The notes under the pieces: model-generated
Databases searched by the model: none
Told to the model about the DNA's origin: nothing
What the model saw: only the letters and a program-made list of their open reading frames with translations
Made by a program: the position numbers and the translations under genes
In this document: piece after piece, positions 10,205 to 17,860 of the stretch
Layout of the letters: every line of letters starts with the position of its first letter
Position numbering within the stretch: position 1 is the first letter of the stretch
Assembly (NCBI GenBank): GCA_030426945.1
Contig: JAUHXL010000016.1
Coordinates: 1 to 36,991, forward strand
Length of the DNA: 36,991 nucleotides
Origin: a bacterium
GTDB lineage: Bacteria > Myxococcota_A > Bradymonadia > UBA7976 > UBA1532
Direction: 5' to 3'

Positions 10205-11062
10205 TCAGCGACGCTCCGCCGTGACGACGTGCAGGTGCCGCATCGGCCGCGTCCACCGCGCCACCTCGGCGGACAGGCCGGACGCGATGGTGGGCACGTC
10301 CTGGTCGCGGCGGACGCGGAAGCCGTGCGCCTCGAGCAGCGCCCGCATCTCGTCGGGACGGTGCGCCGAGCGCAGGGGCTCGCCCAGACGGCTGACCACC
10401 AGCCCGATCAAGCGAACGATCAGCGCGGGGCTGTGATAGCAGATGATCAGCCGGCTGCCCGGCGCCGAGCGCCGCGCGATCACGCGCAGCGTCGCCTCGA
10501 TGTCGGCCTTCTCGAGGTACATCACGACGCCCTCCCACACCCACGTGGTGGGGCGATCGCTCGCGTGGCCCGCGGCAGCCAAGGCGGCGTCGAGATCGTC
10601 GCGACCGAAGTCCACGGGGACGAAGCGGACGTCGCCCGCGGCCTGATCGAGCGCGGCGGCGCGCTGCTGCTTGGTGCGCTGAGAGTCCGGGTGATCCACC
10701 TCGAAGACGGTGGCGTCGGCCAGCGCCGGCATGCGCCACGCGCGACCGTCCAAACCCGCGCCGAGGATCGTCAACTGAGGTAGCACGCCGCCCGCGTCGG
10801 CGCCGCGGATGGCGTCGTCGATGGCGACGGTGCGGGGCACCATCATGTAGGACAGCCGCTGAACGTGGCTCTGGGCAAAGCCCTCCCGCCTGCTGCGCGG
10901 CGACCCCCCGGCCAGCATTCGCTGCACCCGCTGCCGCGCCTCGTCGGGCAGCAGCGGCAGCGCCGTCGGGTCGTCGAAGCGCTCCACGGCTGCGCGGGCG
11001 TGCGCCAGCGCGCGACCCATGCACACGAGTACGGCGGTCTGGCTCTCGGTTCCTGGCTTCAT
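10205..11062 (-). CDS. Class I SAM-dependent methyltransferase, leucine carboxyl methyltransferase-like (TIGR00027-type)
   Basis: LTILGAGLDGRAWRMPALADATVFEVDHPDSQRTKQ motif and TTWVWEGVVMYL motif; start at ATG 11062 (MKPGTESQTAVLVCMGRA) within ORF 10205..11101. Confidence 0.82.
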   Translation of the reverse strand: MKPGTESQTAVLVCMGRALAHARAAVERFDDPTALPLLPDEARQRVQRMLAGGSPRSRREGFAQSHVQRLSYMMVPRTVAIDDAIRGADAGGVLPQLTILGAGLDGRAWRMPALADATVFEVDHPDSQRTKQQRAAALDQAAGDVRFVPVDFGRDDLDAALAAAGHASDRPTTWVWEGVVMYLEKADIEATLRVIARRSAPGSRLIICYHSPALIVRLIGLVVSRLGEPLRSAHRPDEMRALLEAHGFRVRRDQDVPTIASGLSAEVARWTRPMRHLHVVTAERR

Positions 11063-11177
11063 GGCGCCGCACCATGCCGGACGAAGGCGGCCGCTGTCCA
11101 CGCGCGCGCCGAGAGGACCGGATGCGGTGGTGGATCTGGGTCGTCGGAGAGCTGGGCTCCCGGCGGCCGGCGGCGCA

Positions 11178-11681
11178 TCACCTCAGCAGGTCTTCGAGCG
11201 CGTCGATCTCGCATCGCACCTGCTCGTGCAGCAGGGCCAGCGCACGGCCGGCGAGACCGTCGTGAGGCGGGAAGGCGTCGAGCGCGCGCAGCCGCCGGCG
11301 GCGCTCCGCGCACATCGCCTCGAGCGCCGCGCGCTGCTCGGCGGGCGCGACGCCGTCGAGGTGGGCGAGCAGCGCGGCGACCGGGTGCGTACCCTCGGTC
11401 AGGTCGCCGATGCAGCGCCGCAAGAGCTCGCCGTGGGCCCGCTCGCCCGCCGCGGTGACGCGGTACACCTCGCGCTCCGGGTAGCGCGTGTCGCGCACCG
11501 CTTCGCCGTCGATCCACGCGCGATCGACGAAGCGGCGCAGGATGGCATAGACCGTCGGGCGCGTCAGCCCGACGGTCCATCCCAGCCCGCCCTCCAATGC
11601 CTCCACCAGGGCATAGCCGTGAAGCGGGTGGGCGCGAAGGGTGCTGAGCACCATCAACTCCTTCAGCGCCGTCAGGCTCAC
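11178..11681 (-). CDS. PadR family transcriptional regulator
   Basis: LTALKELMVLSTLRAHPLHGYALVEALE...TRPTVYAILRRFVDRAWIDGE winged helix; GTG start overlaps the stop of the upstream gene (GTGA). Confidence 0.85.
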   Translation of the reverse strand: MSLTALKELMVLSTLRAHPLHGYALVEALEGGLGWTVGLTRPTVYAILRRFVDRAWIDGEAVRDTRYPEREVYRVTAAGERAHGELLRRCIGDLTEGTHPVAALLAHLDGVAPAEQRAALEAMCAERRRRLRALDAFPPHDGLAGRALALLHEQVRCEIDALEDLLR

Positions 11682-11995
11682 CCGATGTGTCCGCTGACCG
11701 GGGTCATCTCGTACATCTCGAAGGTGTCGATGATCGCGGACAGATCCTCGTGCTCGCCGTGGTCCCGCTTGCCCTCCTCCGACGCGAGGTACGCGTACAG
11801 GGGCTCTCGCTGCGCGAAGGTCGCCCAGACGACGACGGCGTTGCGCGTGCGGTCGACCGCGACCTGCCGGCCCAGGACGCCGTCGACCTTCTGGCCCATC
11901 AACTCGTTGGGCCGGCTCGCCAGGCGCACGAGGTCGTCGAGCCTGCCCGGCTTGGCGGTGGAGACGCTCACGAAGGTGAAGGTGGGGGTCTGCAT
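11678..11995 (-). CDS. Small antibiotic-biosynthesis-monooxygenase (ABM)-like protein
   Basis: MQTPTFTFVSVSTAKPGRLDDLVRLAS...VVVWATFAQREPLYAYLASEEGKRDH: dimeric alpha/beta-barrel-like pattern; start ATG 11995. Confidence 0.65.
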   Translation of the reverse strand: MQTPTFTFVSVSTAKPGRLDDLVRLASRPNELMGQKVDGVLGRQVAVDRTRNAVVVWATFAQREPLYAYLASEEGKRDHGEHEDLSAIIDTFEMYEMTPVSGHIG

Positions 11996-12016
11996 GATGG
12001 GGTACCTCGAAGTTGA

Positions 12017-12034
12017 CTGGTCAATATTGACTAG
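12017..12034. promoter_or_regulatory. Operator-like palindrome upstream of the ABM-padR operon
   Basis: CTgGTCAATATTGACtAG: perfect 12-bp core GTCAATATTGAC plus matching outer bases with one mismatch pair; overlaps a second inverted repeat TTGAC-TG-GTCAA (12013-12024). 22 bp before the ABM start. Confidence 0.7.
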
Positions 12035-12220
12035 CGGCGCGCGGACGCCGCCGTCAAGCGGTTCGATCGTGCGGTGAGGATCGCGGAGGTCGGTCGGGAC
12101 GATCACGTCTCGCCTGCGCGGGCTGCTCCCGCAGGCCGCGGGCCAGAAAACGACCGCCGCCGCGCAACAACGGCCGCCGCTGTCCGATGGATCTCCCCCG
12201 CTTCACCCCGGAGGAGACCC

Positions 12221-13315
12221 ATGCCCGCGCCCGACACCACCCCCGCGCGGCCCCACCGCGCCCGCAAGCGCAGCCCGCGCCACCGCTGCATGCTGCCCGG
12301 CCACTGGATCCACGTCAGCAGCCGAACGGTCCACGGCCGCTACGCGTTCGTGCCGCCCCAGGACGAGGGCGAGCTGCGGCGCCTGATGTGGGGCGTCGTC
12401 GGCCGCGCACAGACGCGCTATCAGGTCGACATCGCGTACGGCGTCGTCACGAGCAACCATTTCCACTTCATCCTGCGCGCCGAGCGCCCCGGCGCGATCA
12501 GCACGTTCATGCAGTACGTGAAGGCCGGCTTCGCGCGGCTGACCCACAAGACCTACGAGACGTCGGGCCCGGTCTGGGACGGCCGCTTCCGGTCGAGCAC
12601 GATCCTCGACGCGGAGGCCGAGGTCTGGTGGCTGCGCTACTGCATGGCTCACATGACGAAAGAGGCGATCGTTCCCCGCCCGAACATGTGGCCCGGCTTG
12701 CAGTGCGTCGACCACCTGCTCGAGGGCACCCAGCCCGAGGGCCTCTGCTTCGACGCCGTCGCTTGGATGATGGCGAAGTGCCCGAAGGACAAGCGCCCCT
12801 TCTTCCGCAAGGTGAAGGTGCGCATCCACCGCCTGACCGGCTGGGAGCAGGAGCCGCTGCACGCCTACCAGGCATTCTGCCGGCAGATGTTCGACGACAT
12901 CGTCGCCGAGCACGCCGAGCGCCAGTTCTTCGGCCTCGACGCGGCGCTCGCCCTCCCACACTTCTTCGTGCCGAGCGAGGTGAAGCACAGCCCGTGCGCG
13001 GCGTTCTCGGCGATGGGCCCCCAGTCGAAGGAGCTGCTGAAGGCCGCCTACGAGGCCCGCGGCGAGGGCATCGCCGCCGTGCTCGAGGCCGTCCGCACCG
13101 TCGCGAAGGACGGCCACACCGCCGCCGCCAAAGCGGCAGAGTGCGACCCCGAGTGCCCCTGGCGGCTGCTCCCCGAGGGCTTCGACTGGCCCCCGCTGAT
13201 CAACGACGCCCTCGACGATCCGCCCATCGTCGGCCCCTTCCTGCCCCCCGACGCCGAGCTGCCGTTCTGGCCAAAGAGCTGGGGCCCACCACCCCGCGTC
13301 ATCGGCGACGGATAG
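12221..13315 (+). CDS. RAYT/IS200-like HUH (Y1) transposase
   Basis: GHWIHVSSRTVHGRYAF...YGVVTSNHFHFILRAERPGAISTFMQYVKAGFARLTHKTY...VWDGRFRSS; HFHF HUH motif and downstream Tyr. ATG preceded by GAGGAG. Confidence 0.85.
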   Translation: MPAPDTTPARPHRARKRSPRHRCMLPGHWIHVSSRTVHGRYAFVPPQDEGELRRLMWGVVGRAQTRYQVDIAYGVVTSNHFHFILRAERPGAISTFMQYVKAGFARLTHKTYETSGPVWDGRFRSSTILDAEAEVWWLRYCMAHMTKEAIVPRPNMWPGLQCVDHLLEGTQPEGLCFDAVAWMMAKCPKDKRPFFRKVKVRIHRLTGWEQEPLHAYQAFCRQMFDDIVAEHAERQFFGLDAALALPHFFVPSEVKHSPCAAFSAMGPQSKELLKAAYEARGEGIAAVLEAVRTVAKDGHTAAAKAAECDPECPWRLLPEGFDWPPLINDALDDPPIVGPFLPPDAELPFWPKSWGPPPRVIGDG

Positions 13316-13533
13316 TCCAGCCGCCGCCCTCCCGAACCCGCCATTCACCCGCGCGCCCCGCGGCGCCAGCGCCGAGGTGCGCGCGAAGTCCTGCGCCGAA
13401 GCCGCCCGCCGCCCGGATCAACGTCTCGAACCGCGCCCAACGGGCCGATCACGGGCGGTTCGGCCCCGGCTCAGCCCCCCGCCACGAGCGCCCCACCACC
13501 GCTCCGCCAGAATCCGCAGCAATTCCAAAGGCC

Positions 13534-14004
13534 TCAGAGTCGGTATGCGCCGGAGAGTCCACAACTAGCCCCATCATCCAAGGCAGCTCGTGCGTCATCC
13601 CTCACCACGCCGCGTGCACAGGCTTGGTCGGCGGCGCAGTCGCCGCGGTAGCCCGACACAAGTTCCGCAGCGGAGCCGAAATGTAGCTCGCCGCCGCAAT
13701 CCGCCACAACACCACAGACATCCGCTCCGGCGGTGTAGCTCCACGGCTCAGGACCTACTTCGGAGTAGTCAACGATCACAGCATATCGAAACGGTAGCGG
13801 CGCAACGCCACCGTCGTCTGTCAGCCCGCCGTCGGGGCATCCGCAGCTGCCATCCTCGATGCACTCCCGCCCCTCCTCTTGAGTACATGCGACGATTGCA
13901 GCACACCAAGCGGCCAAGAGAAGCTGACGCAGTGGTTTCCGATGGCGCCCAAGACGCCTGCAACGGCCTATCCCGCGCCCCGCCTTGGAAATTCCTATCG
14001 CCAT
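13534..14004 (-). CDS. Putative small Cys-rich lipoprotein
   Basis: MAIGISKAGRG...LRQLLLAAWCAAIVACTQEEGRECIEDGSCGCPDGG; lipobox-like AIVAC; start ATG 14004 within the longer ORF 13534..14241. Confidence 0.5.
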   Translation of the reverse strand: MAIGISKAGRGIGRCRRLGRHRKPLRQLLLAAWCAAIVACTQEEGRECIEDGSCGCPDGGLTDDGGVAPLPFRYAVIVDYSEVGPEPWSYTAGADVCGVVADCGGELHFGSAAELVSGYRGDCAADQACARGVVRDDARAALDDGASCGLSGAYRL

Positions 14005-14303
14005 GTGGGCCCTGCCGTTGGGTGATAGGTGCCGCCCTCGGGAATACCCAACAGCCCAGCCAAGTGGAAGAACCAATCCTTCTTCATCACATCCGCCAGC
14101 ACCGCTGCCCCGTCCTCCAGACACACCTGAAGGATGGAGCCTCCGTGTGCACTTCGCCCTACTCCCCTGATCGGCGACCTCAAGATGTTCAACGACAGCA
14201 ATTCGTGCGCCTCCCAGTCGCTGGAGAACTGCGCCGTCCACAGAGAGGGGGCCCTTGTAGAAAAGGTATGGGGTCGGGCGAGACTACAGGGCATCGATGG
14301 CAT
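13995..14303 (-). CDS. Small hypothetical protein between nuclease-like gene and lipoprotein
   Basis: 102-aa ORF overlapping its neighbours by 20 and 10 nt in the same orientation; natural-looking composition (LADVMKKDWFFHLAGLLGIPEGGTYHP). No family recognised. Confidence 0.4.
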   Translation of the reverse strand: MPSMPCSLARPHTFSTRAPSLWTAQFSSDWEAHELLSLNILRSPIRGVGRSAHGGSILQVCLEDGAAVLADVMKKDWFFHLAGLLGIPEGGTYHPTAGPTWR

Positions 14304-15486
14304 CTGCTGCCGTGATGATTCGCTGTACCGTCAGGCGAAGGGTCGACAGGAACTCGTCGACCCGTTCTTCGAGCTCGCTCAGAAAGACGTCCCGCGACAG
14401 CGAACTCCCATCGCCCCCCTTCGGCTGCACTCCAGGAAAGAGACTCGCGACACTATCCACCCACTCGACCGCGATAGACGGGCTGATTCCGATGGACCTG
14501 AGCTGACCTGGCAGCCAACCGGTGTACAAGTCGCCGGACTTCGTGAAGCCAAAGAGTGTCAGCTTCTGCTTGCTGCCACGAGGATCACGCAGCTTGACGG
14601 AGAGGCTACTCGACCCCAATTCGACAAATGCCCCAAGTTCCCGACTCGCCTCGAGAATTTTCTGCACCGTCTCCCTTGCTGACGGCTTGAGGTGTTCAGT
14701 AAGAAACGCCTGCTCAGAGGGTGGGCGTGCGCGGCTCTGACTTTCGGAGTCGGGGGAGGGGAGTTCAACCCTCACATTGGCCTCTCCCGAAGTCTCGACG
14801 TGCACGACCGCTCTGGTGATCTCGACCGAGTTCGCGACGACACTGGGGACAACGATCGTGCTGCCGGGCTCTTGAGTGTCCCTGAAGATCTGAAGCTCGA
14901 CCAAGCCAAACGTGAACTGCAGGCGAGGATGGGCGTGTAGCGCACCAAGGAGGTGCTCCAGGCCGCGACGAATTCCATCGCCGACGACCAAGAGGAGGAA
15001 CCGCCCGTGCCGAAGGGATGTAGCGACGCTGTCGATGAAGTCGGCTTCCACCCAACCCTGGTCTGGGTGCGTCGCTGAAACGTAGTCGAAGAGTGACCCA
15101 CCGCCGATGGGAGCGGGCGCGAGAGCGCTTCGACACTTCGCTTCCAACTGCTCATACGACCAAGAGGAAGCATTCACGGCGTACTGGAGAATCTGGGCGA
15201 CGACTTCACGGGTGGCCTGCGGATTCCTCCACAGCTTCGTCTCAACAATCGTCAGGTAGCCAGACGGCGAGATGAAGAGATTGTCGATACAGTCGATCTC
15301 GCGCCCGAGGTTGATGAGCGGTCCGAACTGCTCGCCGAATTCCTTTACCGGGAGGATGTCTGGACAGTTGCTGATGAGTCGTTGAAGCGAGTCTTCAGCG
15401 TACTCGCGACTCTGTCGAGACGCGGGTTGAAGGCGCAAGTACTCACCGGAACTCGTGATCCGACAGGGAGTGGCTCGGCGTCTCAT
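14284..15486 (-). CDS. PD-(D/E)XK nuclease-like protein of unknown specificity
   Basis: GREIDCIDNLFISPSGYLTIVETKLWRNPQATREVVAQILQYA: Asp...E-x-K core plus a QxxxY-type motif (QILQY). ATG preceded by AAGGAG on the minus strand. Confidence 0.7.
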   Translation of the reverse strand: MRRRATPCRITSSGEYLRLQPASRQSREYAEDSLQRLISNCPDILPVKEFGEQFGPLINLGREIDCIDNLFISPSGYLTIVETKLWRNPQATREVVAQILQYAVNASSWSYEQLEAKCRSALAPAPIGGGSLFDYVSATHPDQGWVEADFIDSVATSLRHGRFLLLVVGDGIRRGLEHLLGALHAHPRLQFTFGLVELQIFRDTQEPGSTIVVPSVVANSVEITRAVVHVETSGEANVRVELPSPDSESQSRARPPSEQAFLTEHLKPSARETVQKILEASRELGAFVELGSSSLSVKLRDPRGSKQKLTLFGFTKSGDLYTGWLPGQLRSIGISPSIAVEWVDSVASLFPGVQPKGGDGSSLSRDVFLSELEERVDEFLSTLRLTVQRIITAADAIDAL

Positions 15487-15939
15487 CTCTCACTCCTTCA
15501 GGATGGAGCGCGCCAAGCGCTCAGCATTGGTGACGGTGCGGACCACGCTGCGAAGCGTGGAATTGTTCGACGGACCCACGACGCGCATCGTACGCCGCCG
15601 ACACGCGCGGGAGAACCCCCTTTGTAGCATCGTGGCTGTAACTTGGGAGGGGACGTCGAGTGGCCACCTCGAGGATTCAGGGCGCGCACACGCCTTTCTG
15701 CTCGACGCACGGCGCTGGCGTGTCGTCGCAGGTCGCGCCTTGGCGACCGGACCGACGGGCTGGACGTCTCCGAGCCGAAGCAACTGGCGGCGTCGGCCAC
15801 CGGGGCGGTGCTGAGCCGTCGCCAGTCGCGGGCCGCGGACGGGAAAGTGTGGTCGTCCCGACATCATCACCATGCGACGAGAACTGTCGCCCAGCAGCGG
15901 CATCCTCTGCCCAGCACCGAGAGGCCCAGGACATCGCCC

Positions 15940-16677
15940 ATGGGGTTCGACCCGATTCGCACCGGCATCGGCTGGCTCGACGACTCACCCGGCGCGCTGT
16001 CGCGCGGCGGCTTGACCCTGCTGGCGGGCCGGCCCGGTACCGGCAAGACGAGGCTGGCGCTCGATCTGGCGCTGCGGGCGAGCCGTCGCGCGCAGGTGGC
16101 TTGGTACTTCAGCATCGGCGATGGGGCTCTGCCGCTCGCCGCTCGACTTTCGGGTGGGCGCGTCGAGGTGATGGGACCGGATCGGCTGCGAAGCGCTGCC
16201 GATGGAGGCGGCGTGCTGGAGGTCTTCGGTGAAGCGGACCGTGACACCGCTTCGATCGGTGCGGAGGTCGAATCGTCTGCGCAGCACCCTGCGCTCGTCG
16301 TGGTCGACTACCTCCAGATGGTGCGCGAGCCGCCCGGTGCGTCCAGTCGAGTCGAGGCGATGGTGGCCATCGTGGCTGACCTCGCGGAACTCGCGCGACA
16401 GGCGGAACTCGCGGTGCTGCTCACAACGCAGCTCACTCGGGCACGCCGCGCGGACGCGCCGAATCTGCACCCGCTCGTCGCGCAGTTGCCGGCCGCTGAG
16501 CGCGTCGTCGCGCTCTGCGATGTCGTGTGGGCGCTCTCCGTCTCGGGCGACGACGATTTCGGAGCGCCGCGGGAGGACGCTTGGCTCCACCTCGCCCACG
16601 CGCCCGCGCTCGACGCCCCACGGAAGCACCGTTTGGGGACGGCCGCGCTGAGTGAGCCGTGGCTTCCTGATGATTGA
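15940..16677 (+). CDS. DnaB-C/RecA-fold ATPase without a helicase N-terminal domain
   Basis: IGWLDDSPGALSRGGLTLLAGRPGTGKTRLALDLALRA (Walker A), PALVVVDYLQMVREP (DnaB-like Walker B), LLTTQLTRARR (Q/R sensor-like). Start ATG 15940. Confidence 0.75.
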   Translation: MGFDPIRTGIGWLDDSPGALSRGGLTLLAGRPGTGKTRLALDLALRASRRAQVAWYFSIGDGALPLAARLSGGRVEVMGPDRLRSAADGGGVLEVFGEADRDTASIGAEVESSAQHPALVVVDYLQMVREPPGASSRVEAMVAIVADLAELARQAELAVLLTTQLTRARRADAPNLHPLVAQLPAAERVVALCDVVWALSVSGDDDFGAPREDAWLHLAHAPALDAPRKHRLGTAALSEPWLPDD

Positions 16678-16682
16678 TGCCC

Positions 16683-17693
16683 TCACGAAGGTCGGTGTCG
16701 TCGCGCAACCGCCTCGGCCGTCTCGGCGACCCACGCGCGCAGCGCGGCGGGCGCCACGACCTCGAGCAGCGCGCCCTGGCTCAGCAGCCAGCCGAACAAC
16801 TCCATCGTCTCCATCACCCGAGCCTCCACCCGAACCTGACCATCGGGCTCGGTCGTCACCCGTTGACCGATGGACAGCGGCGCCTCGATCACCGCGGGTG
16901 CGATCTCCGGCGCGAGGCGCAGCACGAGATCGATCGGCGACGGATCCAGCCGATAGCCGAGGTTGCCGGCGGCGATGTGGGTGTCCAGATCGAAGTCATC
17001 GGGGCGCTCGAAACGTAGGTCGAGCAGGCGTGCGGCGGTGCACCGATGAAGGAGCAACTGCCAGGGCTCGCCGGTGTCGCGGACCACGAGGTGCTCGGCG
17101 CGTCCCCGGACCACGAGCCCGAGCGGGCAGACCGTGTGCGTGCGGGGCCGGTCGGCGTTGCGTGCCCGATAGTCCACCTCGAGCCAGCGATCTTCGAACA
17201 GGCCCCGCAGGACGACCTGGCGAACGGCTGGGTCCACGCGGGGCGCGAGTCGTGCGGGTCCGGGCGCGAGACTCCGCACCTTGTCGGACCAGGCCAGCAG
17301 CCGTGGGTCGCCTCCTCCGCGCACCACCTCGCCGGCACGCTGTACGTGGGGGGCGAGCGCCGCCTCGACGGGCGGCGGAAGGATGGGCGGCAGGCCCTCT
17401 CGTCGCATCAGCAGCGGCAGCGCGTCGCTCGGCGCGGTGCCCGAGACGCCAAACGGCTCGCTGTCGCCGCTCCATGACCAGCCGAACGATCTTCCACGCC
17501 CATCGCAGAGGAGCGGAAAGACACGTGACAGTCGGTTGAGATCGCGCTGCACCGTACGAAGGTCGATCGCGACGCCGCGTGCCGCGAGGCGGGCTTGCAG
17601 CGCCACGGTCCCGATCCGACGCGGCGCACGAGGGATGAGGGTCAGCATGGTCCAGTGACGGACGAGCGTGTCGCTCACCGGACGCCTTGGCAA
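16683..17693 (-). CDS. WYL-domain transcriptional regulator with N-terminal HTH
   Basis: SDTLVRHWTMLTLIPRAPRRIGTVALQARLAARGVAIDLRTVQRDLNRLSRVFPL; WYL-like middle (RWLEVDYRARNADRPRTHTVCPLGLVVRGRAEHLVV). First codon TTG; alternative ATG at 17648. Confidence 0.82.
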   Translation of the reverse strand: MPRRPVSDTLVRHWTMLTLIPRAPRRIGTVALQARLAARGVAIDLRTVQRDLNRLSRVFPLLCDGRGRSFGWSWSGDSEPFGVSGTAPSDALPLLMRREGLPPILPPPVEAALAPHVQRAGEVVRGGGDPRLLAWSDKVRSLAPGPARLAPRVDPAVRQVVLRGLFEDRWLEVDYRARNADRPRTHTVCPLGLVVRGRAEHLVVRDTGEPWQLLLHRCTAARLLDLRFERPDDFDLDTHIAAGNLGYRLDPSPIDLVLRLAPEIAPAVIEAPLSIGQRVTTEPDGQVRVEARVMETMELFGWLLSQGALLEVVAPAALRAWVAETAEAVARRHRPS

Positions 17694-17860
17694 GCCGAGC
17701 CGGTCACCGCTGTGTCGCGCGTGACCACCGACGAGGCTGCCATGCTGGGCTCAACCGGGAAGCCGTTGCCCCGAACGCTCCGTCTCGAGTCCCCGTGGCC
17801 CATCATCGGGGCCATCGGCGCAGCTCCGGTCGGCTCAGCGGGTCGGATGCCACCTCACTC

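Noticed and set aside
13361-13374. CGGCGC-CA-GCGCCG inverted repeat downstream of the RAYT gene as a REP partner or terminator
   Set aside because: Two-base loop and no T-tract; short GC palindromes are expected by chance in this composition.
15490-15903. 137-aa minus-strand ORF just upstream of the nuclease-like gene
   Set aside because: Arg-rich low-complexity translation with no domain; only its last ~30 residues look natural, so not supported as a CDS.
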